Shown: positions 22,813 through 33,045, numbered from the stretch's first letter. The stretch is DNA of 39,016 nucleotides from Rhodovulum sp. (GCA_002706605.1 PALT01000012.1:1-39016), one strand, 5' to 3'. Program-made: numbers and translations. The notes: generated by a model not told the origin, from the sequence alone.

Positions 22813-24666
22813 TTATCGTAGATAGACACCTTCTGCCCAAGGGAAATTTAGAGGCTCATCATCTAGATATGATCTACTGTAGAACTTCCAGTGCTGGGGA
22901 ATAGATTTACTGTAATGATTCTCTCCCATCAAAGGATTATCTTCTGAGAAAGATAAGCAAAGAATGTCTACTAAATCCATTATAAAATTAGGATAGACAA
23001 AGAATATCATAGTTAATATTACAAATAGAGTAAACATTCTTGACCAAATTCTACTAGGAACAGTAGGACTCCACCAGTGTCTAGGGAAGTTAAGGTTTAT
23101 GTCCTTAAAGAACATGTAGGCAATTAAACGACCATAAACGAATCCTGTTAAAGTAATCATGATAAATAGTATACCGAAGAATAGAAGACTAGAAGACCAT
23201 AGTAGAGAGTCTTTAAGAACAAAGAACTTACTAAAAAACCCTAGAGTAGGAGGAACACCTATAAAAGAAAAGAATAGGAACAACACCAAAAACGAATAAT
23301 AAGCGTTAGTATGAAACATTGGGAGATCTTTTACACCGTAGTGAGTTAGTCTATTTGTGGATTTTTGTACGCCGTTAGAATTCATCATTATAAATATCAT
23401 AGCGGATAAAATCATAAAGGTGTAAGCAAATAAATAAAAGAATAAAGAAAACATGCTGGTATCTGAAATAGATTCTTCAAAACCCCCAAATCTAGAAGTA
23501 GAAAGATTATATAGTTGAGAAGACCCTTCTGGAGAACTTATTGCTAAAAGCATAAAACCTACATGAGAAACTCCACTATAAACAAAAAATCGTTTAATAC
23601 TATTTTGTCCTAAAGCAGAGAAGTAACCAACAAATAAACTAATTGCACTGATAAATAGTAAAGCTGGTTGCCAATAATACATAACGGGGCTAAACACTTT
23701 AAATAATAAGGTCGTTATTATACCAAAAAGAGCAAACTTAGGCACTGATAAAAAATAGCTTGTTGAAGCTGTAGGAGAGCCTTCATAAACATCTGCGGCC
23801 CACATGTGGAATGGAGCTGCCGGGAGTTTAAATAAAAATGCAGCTAGTACAAATAGAGTACCAAAAATTATAGGATAAATCGTATAACCTGAATCCTCTA
23901 CTGTTACCAAAGCTGATAGTACTAAGTATATGTCGTCAAAATTTGTACTACCTGTGCTGTAATATATACCAGTAATACCAAATAAAAGAATACCACTCGC
24001 CATCGCACTTAGACTAAAGTATTTTAGTCCAGCTTCTACTGATATAAGAGATGTTCGTCGATAAGCTGCTAAAATATAGAAGCACAGAGCTTGTAATTCG
24101 ATACAAAGATACATAGTAATAAAGTCTTCAACTCTTAATAAAGAAAGCATGGCTACACAAGAAATTAAGAATAAACTATAAAATTCATGTGTATTAACTT
24201 TAGCACGTTGTATGTAAGGAATTGATATTAAAACAGAAAACAGAGAAAACAGTATTATAACTGATGATAGAATATCTGCGAATTGAGTGCCCCTAAGAGA
24301 ATCATAACTTAAAGCTTCGTTATCTAGTACCAAAGCATAAGAACTGCTTAAGAAAGCAAAAAAAAGTACATAAGCTGCAGAAAAGCCTGCAAAAGTACTG
24401 TATGTGTAGTAGGGTGCCTGTTTTTCGTAGTAAGCGCAGAAACAAAGAATTACTGGAACTACTAAAAAAATTAATAAGTGGGGAACAAAAGGTCCAACAA
24501 AAAATTTTTCATAAGCTACGTTATGGTAAGGTATTTTAGTCATCCAATTAAATGGAATCATACCACCGCCATTTACAGCAAATCCAGATTTTATGCCAGG
24601 AAAAAATCTTTCTAAACTAAATAATTCCGAGTGGAATGGAGTAGGAAAGTGAAATAGGTTTAACAT
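22813..24666 (-). CDS. nad2: NADH dehydrogenase subunit 2
   Basis: 617 residues, ATG to TAA. An antiporter-like proton-pumping subunit (NuoN). Core features are LLRVEDFITMYLCIELQALCFYILAAYRR with the helix-5 glutamate, FKLPAAPFHMWAADVYEGSPTASTSYFLSVPKFALF, and a later GVPPTLGFFSKFFVLKD. It is about 120 residues longer than typical, mostly in an N-terminal region (about 1-65, partly hydrophilic) and a C-terminal tail (about 560-617). The ATG overlaps the 3' end of nad4 by 7 bases. Another in-frame ATG at codon 36 is possible. Confidence 0.95.
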   Translation of the reverse strand: MLNLFHFPTPFHSELFSLERFFPGIKSGFAVNGGGMIPFNWMTKIPYHNVAYEKFFVGPFVPHLLIFLVVPVILCFCAYYEKQAPYYTYSTFAGFSAAYVLFFAFLSSSYALVLDNEALSYDSLRGTQFADILSSVIILFSLFSVLISIPYIQRAKVNTHEFYSLFLISCVAMLSLLRVEDFITMYLCIELQALCFYILAAYRRTSLISVEAGLKYFSLSAMASGILLFGITGIYYSTGSTNFDDIYLVLSALVTVEDSGYTIYPIIFGTLFVLAAFLFKLPAAPFHMWAADVYEGSPTASTSYFLSVPKFALFGIITTLLFKVFSPVMYYWQPALLFISAISLFVGYFSALGQNSIKRFFVYSGVSHVGFMLLAISSPEGSSQLYNLSTSRFGGFEESISDTSMFSLFFYLFAYTFMILSAMIFIMMNSNGVQKSTNRLTHYGVKDLPMFHTNAYYSFLVLFLFFSFIGVPPTLGFFSKFFVLKDSLLWSSSLLFFGILFIMITLTGFVYGRLIAYMFFKDINLNFPRHWWSPTVPSRIWSRMFTLFVILTMIFFVYPNFIMDLVDILCLSFSEDNPLMGENHYSKSIPQHWKFYSRSYLDDEPLNFPWAEGVYLR

Positions 24667-26432
24667 TGACAGATAGCATAGCGAGCGAGGGATTTGTCTC
24701 CCCCATTAGTTATTTCCGCAAAGGTTTTATATTTAAAGAAGTAGATGTTTTGGAATTGAGAAACCATTGTGTCAGTATCAAATAAAGAAATTACTCTGTG
24801 CATTTTGCCTGAGCGAACATGTATAAAGAATTCTTTAAGAAATCCGTCACTACGTAGATAAGTTTTTAAATCAGCATAGGGATCTACACAAGAACTAAAA
24901 GAGATTTTGCTTATGTCTTCTATTGTGCACATTATAGAGGCTGTATCTTTAGAAGAACCTACTGATAAAATAGTGTCTAGATCTAGATGAATAGCATTTA
25001 GTATATAGTTAGGATATACTCCAAAAAAAATTGTGGCTAAAAGAAGTGGAAATAAGAAGAAAAATTCTCTAGTGTTGATGTCACTTAGAGTAGAAATATA
25101 AGTTGATTTCAAAGCGCCAAATGAAACTCTATTAAACATCCAAAGAGCGTAAGCAGCACTTAATATAGTACCAAAAACAGCAATTACAGAAGCTAAAGCA
25201 TTTACCTCAAAAGTACCTAGTATCACTAAAAATTCTCCAGGGAAACTACTCGTTCCAGGAAGTCCTAAGTTAGCCATAGTGAATATTAGAAATATTATGG
25301 TGAAAGCTGGCATGAATTGTGCTATCCCTGAGTAATATTTGTAAATACGTGTTTTATATCTATCATAAACGACCCCAATACATAAGAATAAAGCACTAGA
25401 TACAAAACCATGACTTATCATAATAAGAATCGCTCCTGCGATACCAGTGCTTGTTAATGAGAATAGACCCATAGTTACATACCCCATATGAGCAACAGAA
25501 GAATAGGCTACTATCTTCTTTAGGTCTATCTGTCGAAGAGTTGTCAAAGACGTGTAAACTATAGCTATACAACTTAATACATACACCATTGGGCTGAAAT
25601 ATAAACTAGCTTCTTTGAAAAAAGGAATTGAATAACGAAGAAGACCATAAGTACCAATTTTTAGTAAAATACCAGCTAAAATAACTGAACCTGCTGTAGG
25701 AGCCTCAACGTGAGCTTCAGGGAGCCATATGTGAAAAGGAACCATAGGCACCTTTACCGCAAAGCCCATAAAAAAGGCTAGCCATAACAGACGCTTGGTG
25801 TCTTCGGAAAGACATCCATTTTCTAAATTTAAAAGGGTAACTAATTGAAAATAATCGAAAGTACCAAAAACAGCGTAAAGATAAAGTATTGCAAAAAGCA
25901 TAGGAACTGACCCAAAAAGTGTATATAAAACAAGCATATACGCTGCATAAATTCTTCTTGATCGAGATCCCATTACACCAATTATAAAATACATAGGAAT
26001 TAAAACACTTTCAAAGAAAATGTAAAAAAGAAAAACATTGGGTATTAAAAATATACAATGTATAAATCCCTGTAGTAGTAAAAGAGCTGCTGAGTATTCC
26101 TTTTCTCTGTCAACTGTACCTTGAATAGACAACAAGCATATAGGGATAAGAAATGAAGTTAGAACAACGAATAAAGTAGATATACCATCAGCGAAGAATA
26201 TGTAGAAATCTTCTCTAAGAAATGAGAAATTTAATGGATCTATCACGAAGTATGGATCAAATGGAGTATGAAATCCCCATATAAATAAGGAAATTCCAAA
26301 CGTTAAAACACTGGAAAATATACCAATGTTTCTAACATGAACTAAACTACTTGAGAAAAGTAATCCTAATGAGCTTAGCAATGGTACTAAGACCAATGAC
26401 AATAAAGCAAACGAAATTATAGTATTATTCAT
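24660..26432 (-). CDS. nad4: NADH dehydrogenase subunit 4
   Basis: 590 residues, ATG to TAA. Antiporter-like subunit NuoM. Typical segments are FFESVLIPMYFIIGVMGSRSRRIYAAYMLVLYTLFGS, FAVKVPMVPFHIWLPEAHVEAPTAGSVILAGILLKIGTYGLLR and YSSVAHMGYVTMGLFS. The core ends near residue 485 (FGVYPNYILNAIH). A hydrophilic tail of about 100 residues follows that I do not recognise. It overlaps the start of nad2 by 7 bases, which suggests co-transcription. Confidence 0.97.
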   Translation of the reverse strand: MNNTIISFALLSLVLVPLLSSLGLLFSSSLVHVRNIGIFSSVLTFGISLFIWGFHTPFDPYFVIDPLNFSFLREDFYIFFADGISTLFVVLTSFLIPICLLSIQGTVDREKEYSAALLLLQGFIHCIFLIPNVFLFYIFFESVLIPMYFIIGVMGSRSRRIYAAYMLVLYTLFGSVPMLFAILYLYAVFGTFDYFQLVTLLNLENGCLSEDTKRLLWLAFFMGFAVKVPMVPFHIWLPEAHVEAPTAGSVILAGILLKIGTYGLLRYSIPFFKEASLYFSPMVYVLSCIAIVYTSLTTLRQIDLKKIVAYSSVAHMGYVTMGLFSLTSTGIAGAILIMISHGFVSSALFLCIGVVYDRYKTRIYKYYSGIAQFMPAFTIIFLIFTMANLGLPGTSSFPGEFLVILGTFEVNALASVIAVFGTILSAAYALWMFNRVSFGALKSTYISTLSDINTREFFFLFPLLLATIFFGVYPNYILNAIHLDLDTILSVGSSKDTASIMCTIEDISKISFSSCVDPYADLKTYLRSDGFLKEFFIHVRSGKMHRVISLFDTDTMVSQFQNIYFFKYKTFAEITNGGDKSLARYAICQC

Positions 26433-26472
26433 AAGAATAAGTAAACATTTTATATTAACACTTGATAGTATA

Positions 26473-28458
26473 TTACCATATCATTAAAAGAGTATAAACA
26501 AAGCCAGTCGGTAATGTAACAAGAACTAGACCCAAAAGAACTTTAGAAGCATAGTCATAAATATAACCTGATTGTAGAATTGAAAGCTGTTTGCTTATTC
26601 TAGGAACTATGTAAGAAGCTCCATAAGGACCTACTATCTCAATAGCGCCTTTATCCAATGTATTTAAGGATACGTAATAACCAAAATTCAAAAGGGGTTT
26701 AGCTACAAAGTTATTATACACTTTGTCAAAATACCAGCGTTCTCCTAAAAAGTTAACTACCAATTTATAAAGCTTAAAGTAGATTGAACCTTCAAAAGAG
26801 TTAATAAATTCTTGTGGGATTTTTTTATTGAAGTAAAAATGTAAAAAAAGAGTTGATAAAGAAGCACCAGAAAGACCACAGAATATTGGAATCAATTTTA
26901 TAGATGTAGGAATGTATTCATAATCTGTAAAAGGAACTCTGTGATTAGGGTCTAAATAAATAGAATTAGACCAGAAGTCTGAACCCATACCTACAAATAT
27001 GTCTTTAAGTACAAATCCAGAAAACATACTTCCTACGCATAGAACCGAAAGTACAAATACCATTGTAGATGATGTTTCGTGGAAATTAGAAAAAGTATGT
27101 TTAAAACCTGCAGGTTTATTCAAAAATGTTAAATAAGAAAGGCGAAAAGAATAAAAAGCAGTGCAAAAAGCTGCTAAAAGACCTAACACAAAAGAAAAAG
27201 ATGCATCTACAAAAAAGCTATTGTAGGATGTTTCGATAATTACATCTTTGGAGTAAAATCCCGATAGATAAGGGAATCCCATAAGGGCTAGAGAACCTAA
27301 TGTCATACAAGAGTATACATAAGGACTGTTACGGACAAAGCTTCCCATACGTCTCATGTCCTGTTCATCTGAAATTGAATGGATTATAGCACCTGCTCCC
27401 AAGAATAGCAAAGCTTTAAAGAAAGCATGATTAGTTAGGTGAAAAAACGCTGCTGAATAGTTTGATAGACCACAAGAGAAGATCATATACCCAAGCTGGC
27501 TACAAGTAGAATAAGCAATAACTCTTTTTAAATCGTTCTGCACTAAACCTGTTGACGCAGCAAAAAAAGCCGTTAAAGCTCCTATCAGTATTACGAAGTT
27601 CGAAGCCCAGTTCATTAATTCAAATAATGGTGAGCATCTTACAATTAAAAACACACCGGCCGTGACCATAGTAGCTGCATGAATAAGTGCTGAAACTGGA
27701 GTAGGACCTTCCATGGCATCTGGAAGCCATGTATGAAGCCCTATTTGTGCTGATTTACCCATTGATCCGATAAATAGAAGGAATCCAATTAAATCTATAC
27801 GACTAACTTGAAATCCAAGAAATGGAAAATAAAAATCTTGAGTACAGAAGTAAGGAGCACTTGCAAAAATAACTGTATAATCTAGAGTTTTGAAAGTGTA
27901 GAATATAAGAGCGATTCCAAGAGCTAGTCCAAAATCACCAACTCTATTAACAACCATAGCTTTTATGGCTGACTTGTTGGCTTGTATACGTGTAAACCAG
28001 AAATTAATCAATAGATAAGAAGAGACTCCTACGCCTTCCCATCCTAAAAACAGTTGCATAAAGTTATCTCCGGTTACCAGTATTAACATAAAAAATGTAA
28101 AAAAAGATAGATAAGAAACGAATCTTGAAAGATGCGGATCTGAATCCATATAACTTGTTGAATATAAATGAACAAGAGTTGATATAGATGTGACAACAAT
28201 TAACATAACGCAAGTCACTGGATCGTACAAGAATCCCCAATTAATGTTAAACAAAGAAGACGATGTCCAAGAAAATAATGTTATATGACAAGTATCTCCA
28301 CAGAATCCTACTTCATAAAAAGCTACTAAAGAACAAAGGAAAGAAAAAAGTACTGAACATGTAGCTATAATGCTAGAACCTTTACCCCCTAAAGCAAATC
28401 CTAAAAACCCTGAGAAAATAGCTCCCAGTAATGGTGAAATTAATAACGCTAAATACAT
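26473..28458 (-). CDS. nad5: NADH dehydrogenase subunit 5
   Basis: 661 residues, ATG to TAA; normal length. The largest antiporter-like subunit (NuoL) with the long lateral helix. Segments seen include FFTFFMLILVTGDNFMQLFLGWEGVGVSSYLLI, KSAQIGLHTWLPDAMEGPTPVSALIHAATMVTAGVFLIVR, YSTCSQLGYMIFSCGLSNYSAAFFHLTNHAFFKALLFLGAGAIIH and GFPYLSGFYSKDVIIE. It heads the nad5-nad4-nad2 block, which keeps nuoL-M-N order. Confidence 0.98.
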   Translation of the reverse strand: MYLALLISPLLGAIFSGFLGFALGGKGSSIIATCSVLFSFLCSLVAFYEVGFCGDTCHITLFSWTSSSLFNINWGFLYDPVTCVMLIVVTSISTLVHLYSTSYMDSDPHLSRFVSYLSFFTFFMLILVTGDNFMQLFLGWEGVGVSSYLLINFWFTRIQANKSAIKAMVVNRVGDFGLALGIALIFYTFKTLDYTVIFASAPYFCTQDFYFPFLGFQVSRIDLIGFLLFIGSMGKSAQIGLHTWLPDAMEGPTPVSALIHAATMVTAGVFLIVRCSPLFELMNWASNFVILIGALTAFFAASTGLVQNDLKRVIAYSTCSQLGYMIFSCGLSNYSAAFFHLTNHAFFKALLFLGAGAIIHSISDEQDMRRMGSFVRNSPYVYSCMTLGSLALMGFPYLSGFYSKDVIIETSYNSFFVDASFSFVLGLLAAFCTAFYSFRLSYLTFLNKPAGFKHTFSNFHETSSTMVFVLSVLCVGSMFSGFVLKDIFVGMGSDFWSNSIYLDPNHRVPFTDYEYIPTSIKLIPIFCGLSGASLSTLFLHFYFNKKIPQEFINSFEGSIYFKLYKLVVNFLGERWYFDKVYNNFVAKPLLNFGYYVSLNTLDKGAIEIVGPYGASYIVPRISKQLSILQSGYIYDYASKVLLGLVLVTLPTGFVYTLLMIW

Positions 28459-28519
28459 TAGAGTATTTACCTATAAAATTTATATTTAAAGACCAACATG
28501 ATTCCATTTAAAATCATTA

Positions 28520-29668
28520 TTATAATAAGTAGGAATGTTGAAAAGCTAAAATTATACCTACTACGAATAAAAACCAACCTAATGAGATAGGAAGGAAAAC
28601 TTTCCAACCTATTCTCATTAGCTGATCATACCTATATCTAGGAAAAGCCGCTCTAGTCCAGACAAAAAAGAACAGAATGGCAGTTACTTTCATACCGAAC
28701 CAAATAAAACCAGGAACCAGATTGAATATCCATAAATCTATAGGAGGAAGCCAGCCTCCTAGAAAAAATATAGATGTGATGGAGCCCATCAAAGCCATAT
28801 GTGCATATTCACCTAAAAAGAATAGAGCAAATGTCATAGCAGAATACTCAACATTATATCCAGAAACTAGTTCTGCTTCAGCTTCTGGGAGGTCAAAAGG
28901 TGCTCTGTTAGTTTCTGCTAAACCAGACACCATAAACATTAGGAAAGAAGGGAATAGCGGAAATACAAACCAAACATGATTCTGAGCAAGAACAATATCT
29001 GTTAGGTTTAGTGATCCTACGCAAGCTAAGATTGTTAGAATAACTACACCGATGGAAATTTCATAGGATATAAGCTGTGCTGCGCTACGTAGAGCTCCTA
29101 GAAAAGCATATTTAGAATTACTAGACCAGCCTGCCATAATAATACCGTAAACGCTTAAAGACGACACAGCTAATATGTAAACTACTCCTACGTTAATGTC
29201 TACATATACAGCACCTTTTTCAAAAGGAATAACAGTCCATGTGATTAGACTTAATATAAAAGCTACAGTTGGAGATGCTAAAAATATTAATGCATTGGCA
29301 TTACTAGGAATAATAGTTTCTTTCAAAAAGAGTTTAGCTCCATCTGCTAAAGGTTGTAGTAGCCCATATGCTCCAACAACAACTGGTCCAGTCCTTCTCT
29401 GGATACCTCCCATCAATTTACGCTCTAGTAGGGTTGTGTAAGCTACTGCTATCAAAAGAGGTACGATGATGGCTAAAGTTTTAAGTACAAAAGAGAGGAT
29501 TAAAAATATAGGTGTATTTATGTTAAGTACATCAAACAAAATACCAAATGTTGAGCCCAAGATCACACCTAAACTCACTAGCGATGTATAGGCCACGTCA
29601 ATAGCATTATGATACTCTAATCCTATAAGTTTCCATAATGGTGCATATAAATTGTATACAGCTTCCAT
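28520..29668 (-). CDS. nad1: NADH dehydrogenase subunit 1
   Basis: 382 residues from the ATG at 29668; a GTG two codons upstream is in frame. TAA stop. NuoH, which lines the quinone tunnel. Conserved regions are [81 protein letters not shown] and [23 protein letters not shown]. About 50 residues at the N-terminus, with an extra hydrophobic stretch, precede the usual first helix. It follows nad11, as nuoH follows nuoG in bacteria. Confidence 0.98.
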   Translation of the reverse strand: MEAVYNLYAPLWKLIGLEYHNAIDVAYTSLVSLGVILGSTFGILFDVLNINTPIFLILSFVLKTLAIIVPLLIAVAYTTLLERKLMGGIQRRTGPVVVGAYGLLQPLADGAKLFLKETIIPSNANALIFLASPTVAFILSLITWTVIPFEKGAVYVDINVGVVYILAVSSLSVYGIIMAGWSSNSKYAFLGALRSAAQLISYEISIGVVILTILACVGSLNLTDIVLAQNHVWFVFPLFPSFLMFMVSGLAETNRAPFDLPEAEAELVSGYNVEYSAMTFALFFLGEYAHMALMGSITSIFFLGGWLPPIDLWIFNLVPGFIWFGMKVTAILFFFVWTRAAFPRYRYDQLMRIGWKVFLPISLGWFLFVVGIILAFQHSYLL

Positions 29669-29701
29669 TAGCACGATTTATAAAAATATTTAAAATTAAA
29701 T

Positions 29702-31771
29702 TTAGTATTCCATATAGTTAGAAGAAGGTCGTGTGTTAGAACAACGATTCATAGTAGGAGATGCTCTGCCAACAGAATCTGATAAATAGAAATTTCTTGT
29801 TGATGGAGTAACCACAGGCGATCCTGAGTGGTGTAAGAAGGCTTTTCTAGTAGCATTTGATCGGCTACGGCTTGAGAAGCTACTCTGTAGAGATAGAATA
29901 TTTTTAGAATTATAAGAGTTTTGTGGATCTCTTTCAGGAACTCTATGTGAAATATCTTTTAAGACCTTGTCCCAAGACATATTTTGTGGTGAGAATAATT
30001 CCCAATCACTAAAAGCTGTGCAACCTTTAGGGGCTGAAACGGCTGGAAGTGTCACTTGATGACGACCTTCTGTGTTTATAAAAAGAGCTTCTTTTTCTGT
30101 AGGAATTAAAGTAGCGTATGAATGAGATGATGTTGCTGCTCCAATGTCCATGTGAGAACCTATATAAAAAGAAGATGCTTTTGAGAAACCTAAAGATGTG
30201 GAAAATCTAGAATCGTAGTTTACTTGAGACAAAAATTGAGTAGTACTAGATTTAAAAGAATTTACAGATCCATTGTATAATGTTGAAGAGAGCGAATGAT
30301 TGCTTAGTCCGTAGGACATATAAGAATTAGATGTCTTTAAAATATTTAAAAAATTAAACTGAGTAATCGAATCTGTATTATGAGGAGAAGTAGTTGAAAC
30401 ACTCGTGTAAAGAGTAGACATTAAAAATGTTAATTCAGATAAGGAGTTTCCCGAAGAAGTGTTGTTGATAGAATCAGTAACTAAAAACTGTGTACCTTGT
30501 TGTTGCAGTTTTTTGCAAAAAGGTGATGTACCTTGAGAGATCTTAGTTAATGTTTTTCGAGAAACACCTAAATGGTTTTTACCCAAAGAGCTATTCGTAA
30601 ACGTACCTAACTCATAGTTGTTTCTACCTGAGCTAATAAATTTACTGTGGATAATCGGATTAGAAAGTCTTAGGTCACCTCCTATACTAAAAGAATCCTT
30701 ACAATGATTTAAAGTCTCTAGACTACTATTAGTCTTGAACAAGCTGCTGAAGTCTAATTTAGGAGATCTAGTTGAAAGATCGTCTCCCGAGACTACGTTG
30801 CCAAATGTGAAAGCTACTAATTTCAAAAGATACTGCGTGTGGCTATCGGAAGAAGTGTTATAAAGAAGAAGTGTTTTAAACTTCTTATGTTGAAATATCT
30901 TCTGTAAGGCTTGTTTAATTTTGGAAAGGGTAGTGTCATTTGAGGAAAGACGTTGTCTCTGAAAACCGTCATAGTAAAATCTAGATTTATCATCGATCCA
31001 ATCTCCATTAATGTATTCATTCGGTTTAGGAAGAATTCTTAAGACGCTATTATTTCTTATATCCAAGCGCAGATGACTACCTAATGAGTTAGTGGTGTCG
31101 ATACTATTGAATGAAGAAAGTTCCCAAGGACGTCCTTTAAAAGCATAAGGTTTAGAAGTCAATGCTCCTACTGGACACAGATCTATAACGTTACCGGAAA
31201 CTTCAGACTCTAGTACCTTTTCAATATAAGTACCTATTTCTACATTTCCACCTCTCCCTGTTGCTCCAAGATCCTCAATACCTGCAACTTCTGTAGCAAA
31301 ACGTACGCATCTAGTACAATGTATACATCTAGTCATAATAGTTTTAACTAGAGGTCCGCAGTTCTTGTTAGTAACAGATCTTTTGTAATCATAATATCTT
31401 CCAGAATCATTACCAAACACTAAAGCTTGGTCCTGAAGATCACACTCTCCTCCTTGATCACAGATAGGACAATCTAAAGGGTGATTCAATAATAAAAATT
31501 CTAATACCCCTTCTCTAGCTTTTTGAGTGATAAGAGAATTCGTGTGTATGACCATGTTAGGAGTCTGAGGGAATGCGCAGGAAGCAATCGGTTTAGGGGC
31601 GTTTTCCATTTCAACTAGACACATTCTACAGTTACCCGCTACAGAAAGTTTATCATGATAACAAAATCTAGGTATAGTGTAACCTAACTGTTCACATATT
31701 TGCAATACAGTGTACTGTCCATCTTTTATGTTAGGATTTTCATAGGTTGTACCGTTAATAGTAATTTTCAT
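29702..31771 (-). CDS. nad11: NADH dehydrogenase subunit 11 (NuoG, 75-kDa)
   Basis: 689 residues, ATG to TAA, with both domains. The N-terminal iron-sulfur part has the [2Fe-2S] ligands C37, C48, C51 and C65, then H97/C101/C104/C110, then C149/C152/C155 with C199 (CPVGAL). The C-terminal molybdopterin-like domain starts near residue 220 ([20 protein letters not shown]). It is more diverged, with Ser/Asn-rich stretches around 440-540, but ends normally ([10 protein letters not shown] ... [11 protein letters not shown]). In several lineages this second domain is lost, so a full-length gene is informative. It is the first gene of the long minus-strand run. Confidence 0.97.
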   Translation of the reverse strand: MKITINGTTYENPNIKDGQYTVLQICEQLGYTIPRFCYHDKLSVAGNCRMCLVEMENAPKPIASCAFPQTPNMVIHTNSLITQKAREGVLEFLLLNHPLDCPICDQGGECDLQDQALVFGNDSGRYYDYKRSVTNKNCGPLVKTIMTRCIHCTRCVRFATEVAGIEDLGATGRGGNVEIGTYIEKVLESEVSGNVIDLCPVGALTSKPYAFKGRPWELSSFNSIDTTNSLGSHLRLDIRNNSVLRILPKPNEYINGDWIDDKSRFYYDGFQRQRLSSNDTTLSKIKQALQKIFQHKKFKTLLLYNTSSDSHTQYLLKLVAFTFGNVVSGDDLSTRSPKLDFSSLFKTNSSLETLNHCKDSFSIGGDLRLSNPIIHSKFISSGRNNYELGTFTNSSLGKNHLGVSRKTLTKISQGTSPFCKKLQQQGTQFLVTDSINNTSSGNSLSELTFLMSTLYTSVSTTSPHNTDSITQFNFLNILKTSNSYMSYGLSNHSLSSTLYNGSVNSFKSSTTQFLSQVNYDSRFSTSLGFSKASSFYIGSHMDIGAATSSHSYATLIPTEKEALFINTEGRHQVTLPAVSAPKGCTAFSDWELFSPQNMSWDKVLKDISHRVPERDPQNSYNSKNILSLQSSFSSRSRSNATRKAFLHHSGSPVVTPSTRNFYLSDSVGRASPTMNRCSNTRPSSNYMEY

Positions 31772-32287
31772 GTCGAATTACAAGACTATGTGGTGAATTA
31801 TATTTAAGATTAGGTGGGGTTGTTGTATTTCTAACATTAGTCAACAAAAGTTTTGTTTTGTTAACTTGTGTTACGAAGTAATTAAGTTGTGGCTCAAGCT
31901 TAATGTGAATGTCATTACCAAACACTATGTTTAAGGGGACTTATTATAATTAAATACGTATACTAATAGGATATGACATAGACTACTAGTTATCATGTAT
32001 ACATACATAATATGTTATTTATTTTAGGGAGGGGGGGGGTTTTTTCTTTTGAAGGGCTCCCCCTTCTCCGCCCTACCCTTAGTCCCTAAGGAAGGCCAAA
32101 TTAATTATTTTTAAAAAAGCAAGCGGGGCTAAGGATCAATCATTTAGAATTAATACAGAAGCACTATACACAGTTGCTTTGATTAAATCAAAAGATCCTC
32201 GTTATAGAAAGACTCCTTTACCTCAATTGTTTAGAATGGTACTGGGGACCGCTTTATCTATGCATGCTGTAATAAATTAATGCATAT
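31772..32287. promoter_or_regulatory. Long non-coding gap with G tract and hairpins; candidate control region
   Basis: This is the only gap over 300 bases. It lies upstream of nad11, the head of the long minus-strand run, next to the region where plus-strand genes begin. It holds inverted repeats AACAAAA-G-TTTTGTT (31843-31857) and ATGTATACAT (31995-32004), and GGGAGGGGGGGGG (32027-32039) running into T6. Then come a GAAGGG/CCCTTC hairpin (32051-32066) and a CCTTAG/CTAAGG hairpin with a 3-base loop (32077-32091). The last 200 bases hold an open frame without ATG. Tract, hairpins and position suggest transcription or replication control; no known promoter consensus is visible. Confidence 0.45.
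32083..32280 (+). other. Unassigned 65-codon open frame without ATG start
   Basis: The plus strand is open from 32083 to TAA at 32278-32280. The translation has ordinary protein-like composition (for example INTEALYTVALIKSKDP then RYRKTPLPQLFRMVLGTALS) but no ATG until codon 48. It could be a small gene with a non-standard start (ATT codons at 32104 and 32107), the 3' remnant of a broken gene, or chance. I do not recognise the family. The G-rich hairpins just upstream could mark an insertion that separated it from its 5' part. Confidence 0.3.
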
Positions 32288-32359
32288 CAGGGAAGGAGGG
32301 ACTTGAACCCCCAACTTTGGTTTTGGAAACCAATGCGTTGCCAATTACGCCACTCCCCC
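32288..32359 (-). tRNA. trnW: tRNA-Trp(CCA)
   Basis: 72 nt. Acceptor GGGGGAG/CTTCCCT with discriminator G, anticodon stem TTGGT/ACCAA around loop TTCCAAA, reading CCA. The C at position 34 pairs with UGG only, which matters for the TGA in tatC. Confidence 0.93.
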
Positions 32360-32370
32360 TTTGGAAAATA

Positions 32371-32444
<74 letters not shown>

Positions 32445-32456
32445 TATATCTTTTCT

Positions 32457-32528
32457 CGAGACGTAGCGCAGTGGTAGCGCGTCTGCTTTGGGAGCAGAAG
32501 GTCGCGTGTTCAAATCACGCCGTCTCGA
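32457..32528 (+). tRNA. trnP: tRNA-Pro(UGG)
   Basis: 72 nt. Acceptor CGAGACG/CGTCTCG, discriminator A, D arm GCGC..GCGC as in bacterial tRNA-Pro, anticodon loop TTTGGGA reading UGG. Confidence 0.95.
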
Positions 32529-32550
32529 ATAAATTACGTTAACTCGTGGA

Positions 32551-32624
32551 GCTTCCATGGTGAAATTGGTAGACACGGTAGATTCAAAATCTTCTTTTTG
32601 TAGGTTCGAATCCTACTGGAAGCA
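32551..32624 (+). tRNA. trnL: tRNA-Leu(CAA) without the long variable arm
   Basis: 74 nt. Acceptor GCTTCCA/TGGAAGC with discriminator A. The Leu-type D arm is GTGAAATTGGTAGACAC, the anticodon loop TTCAAAA reads CAA, and the T arm is GTAGG/CCTAC. Between the anticodon stem and the T stem there are only about five T residues, so the class II extra arm expected for tRNA-Leu is missing. One T-T mismatch is in the anticodon stem. Confidence 0.88.
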
Positions 32625-32627
32625 CTT

Positions 32628-32996
32628 TTAATTAGTAGAAGGTTTTTTGGCTCCGTACTTAGATCTGGCCTGTCTTCTTCCCAATACACCTTTAGCGTCC
32701 TCGGCCCCTCTAATAATTTTATATTTTACACCCGGCAGATCAGGTGTACGACCTCCTCTCACTAGCACTGTGGCGTGTTCTGGTATAGAGTGAGATTCTC
32801 CCATTATATAAGCAATGATAACTTTTCCTGTTGATAAACGTACGTTAGCTATCTTTCTATCTGCTGAGTTGGGCTTACGAGGACTTCTAGTATAAACTTT
32901 TATACAAGTTCCTCGTTGTTGAGGAAACCTCTTTGAAATAGCAGAAGCTTTCTTTTTCTTTCTAGGATTGGCTACGATTTGATTAATAGTAGGCAT
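32628..32996 (-). CDS. rps12: Ribosomal protein S12
   Basis: 122 residues, ATG to TAA. A decoding-centre protein of the small subunit. It starts [16 protein letters not shown] and has [20 protein letters not shown] (about residues 28-47), the PNSA loop at the decoding site. It ends with [28 protein letters not shown] then [13 protein letters not shown]. It stands alone on the minus strand among plus-strand tRNAs, with its 3' end 4 bases from the end of trnL(CAA), so the two are tail to tail. Confidence 0.98.
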   Translation of the reverse strand: MPTINQIVANPRKKKKASAISKRFPQQRGTCIKVYTRSPRKPNSADRKIANVRLSTGKVIIAYIMGESHSIPEHATVLVRGGRTPDLPGVKYKIIRGAEDAKGVLGRRQARSKYGAKKPSTN

Positions 32997-33045
32997 ATAT
33001 AATTACTGTAGTTAATGCGATTTTATTTTAGATTCTTGTAGGTTT

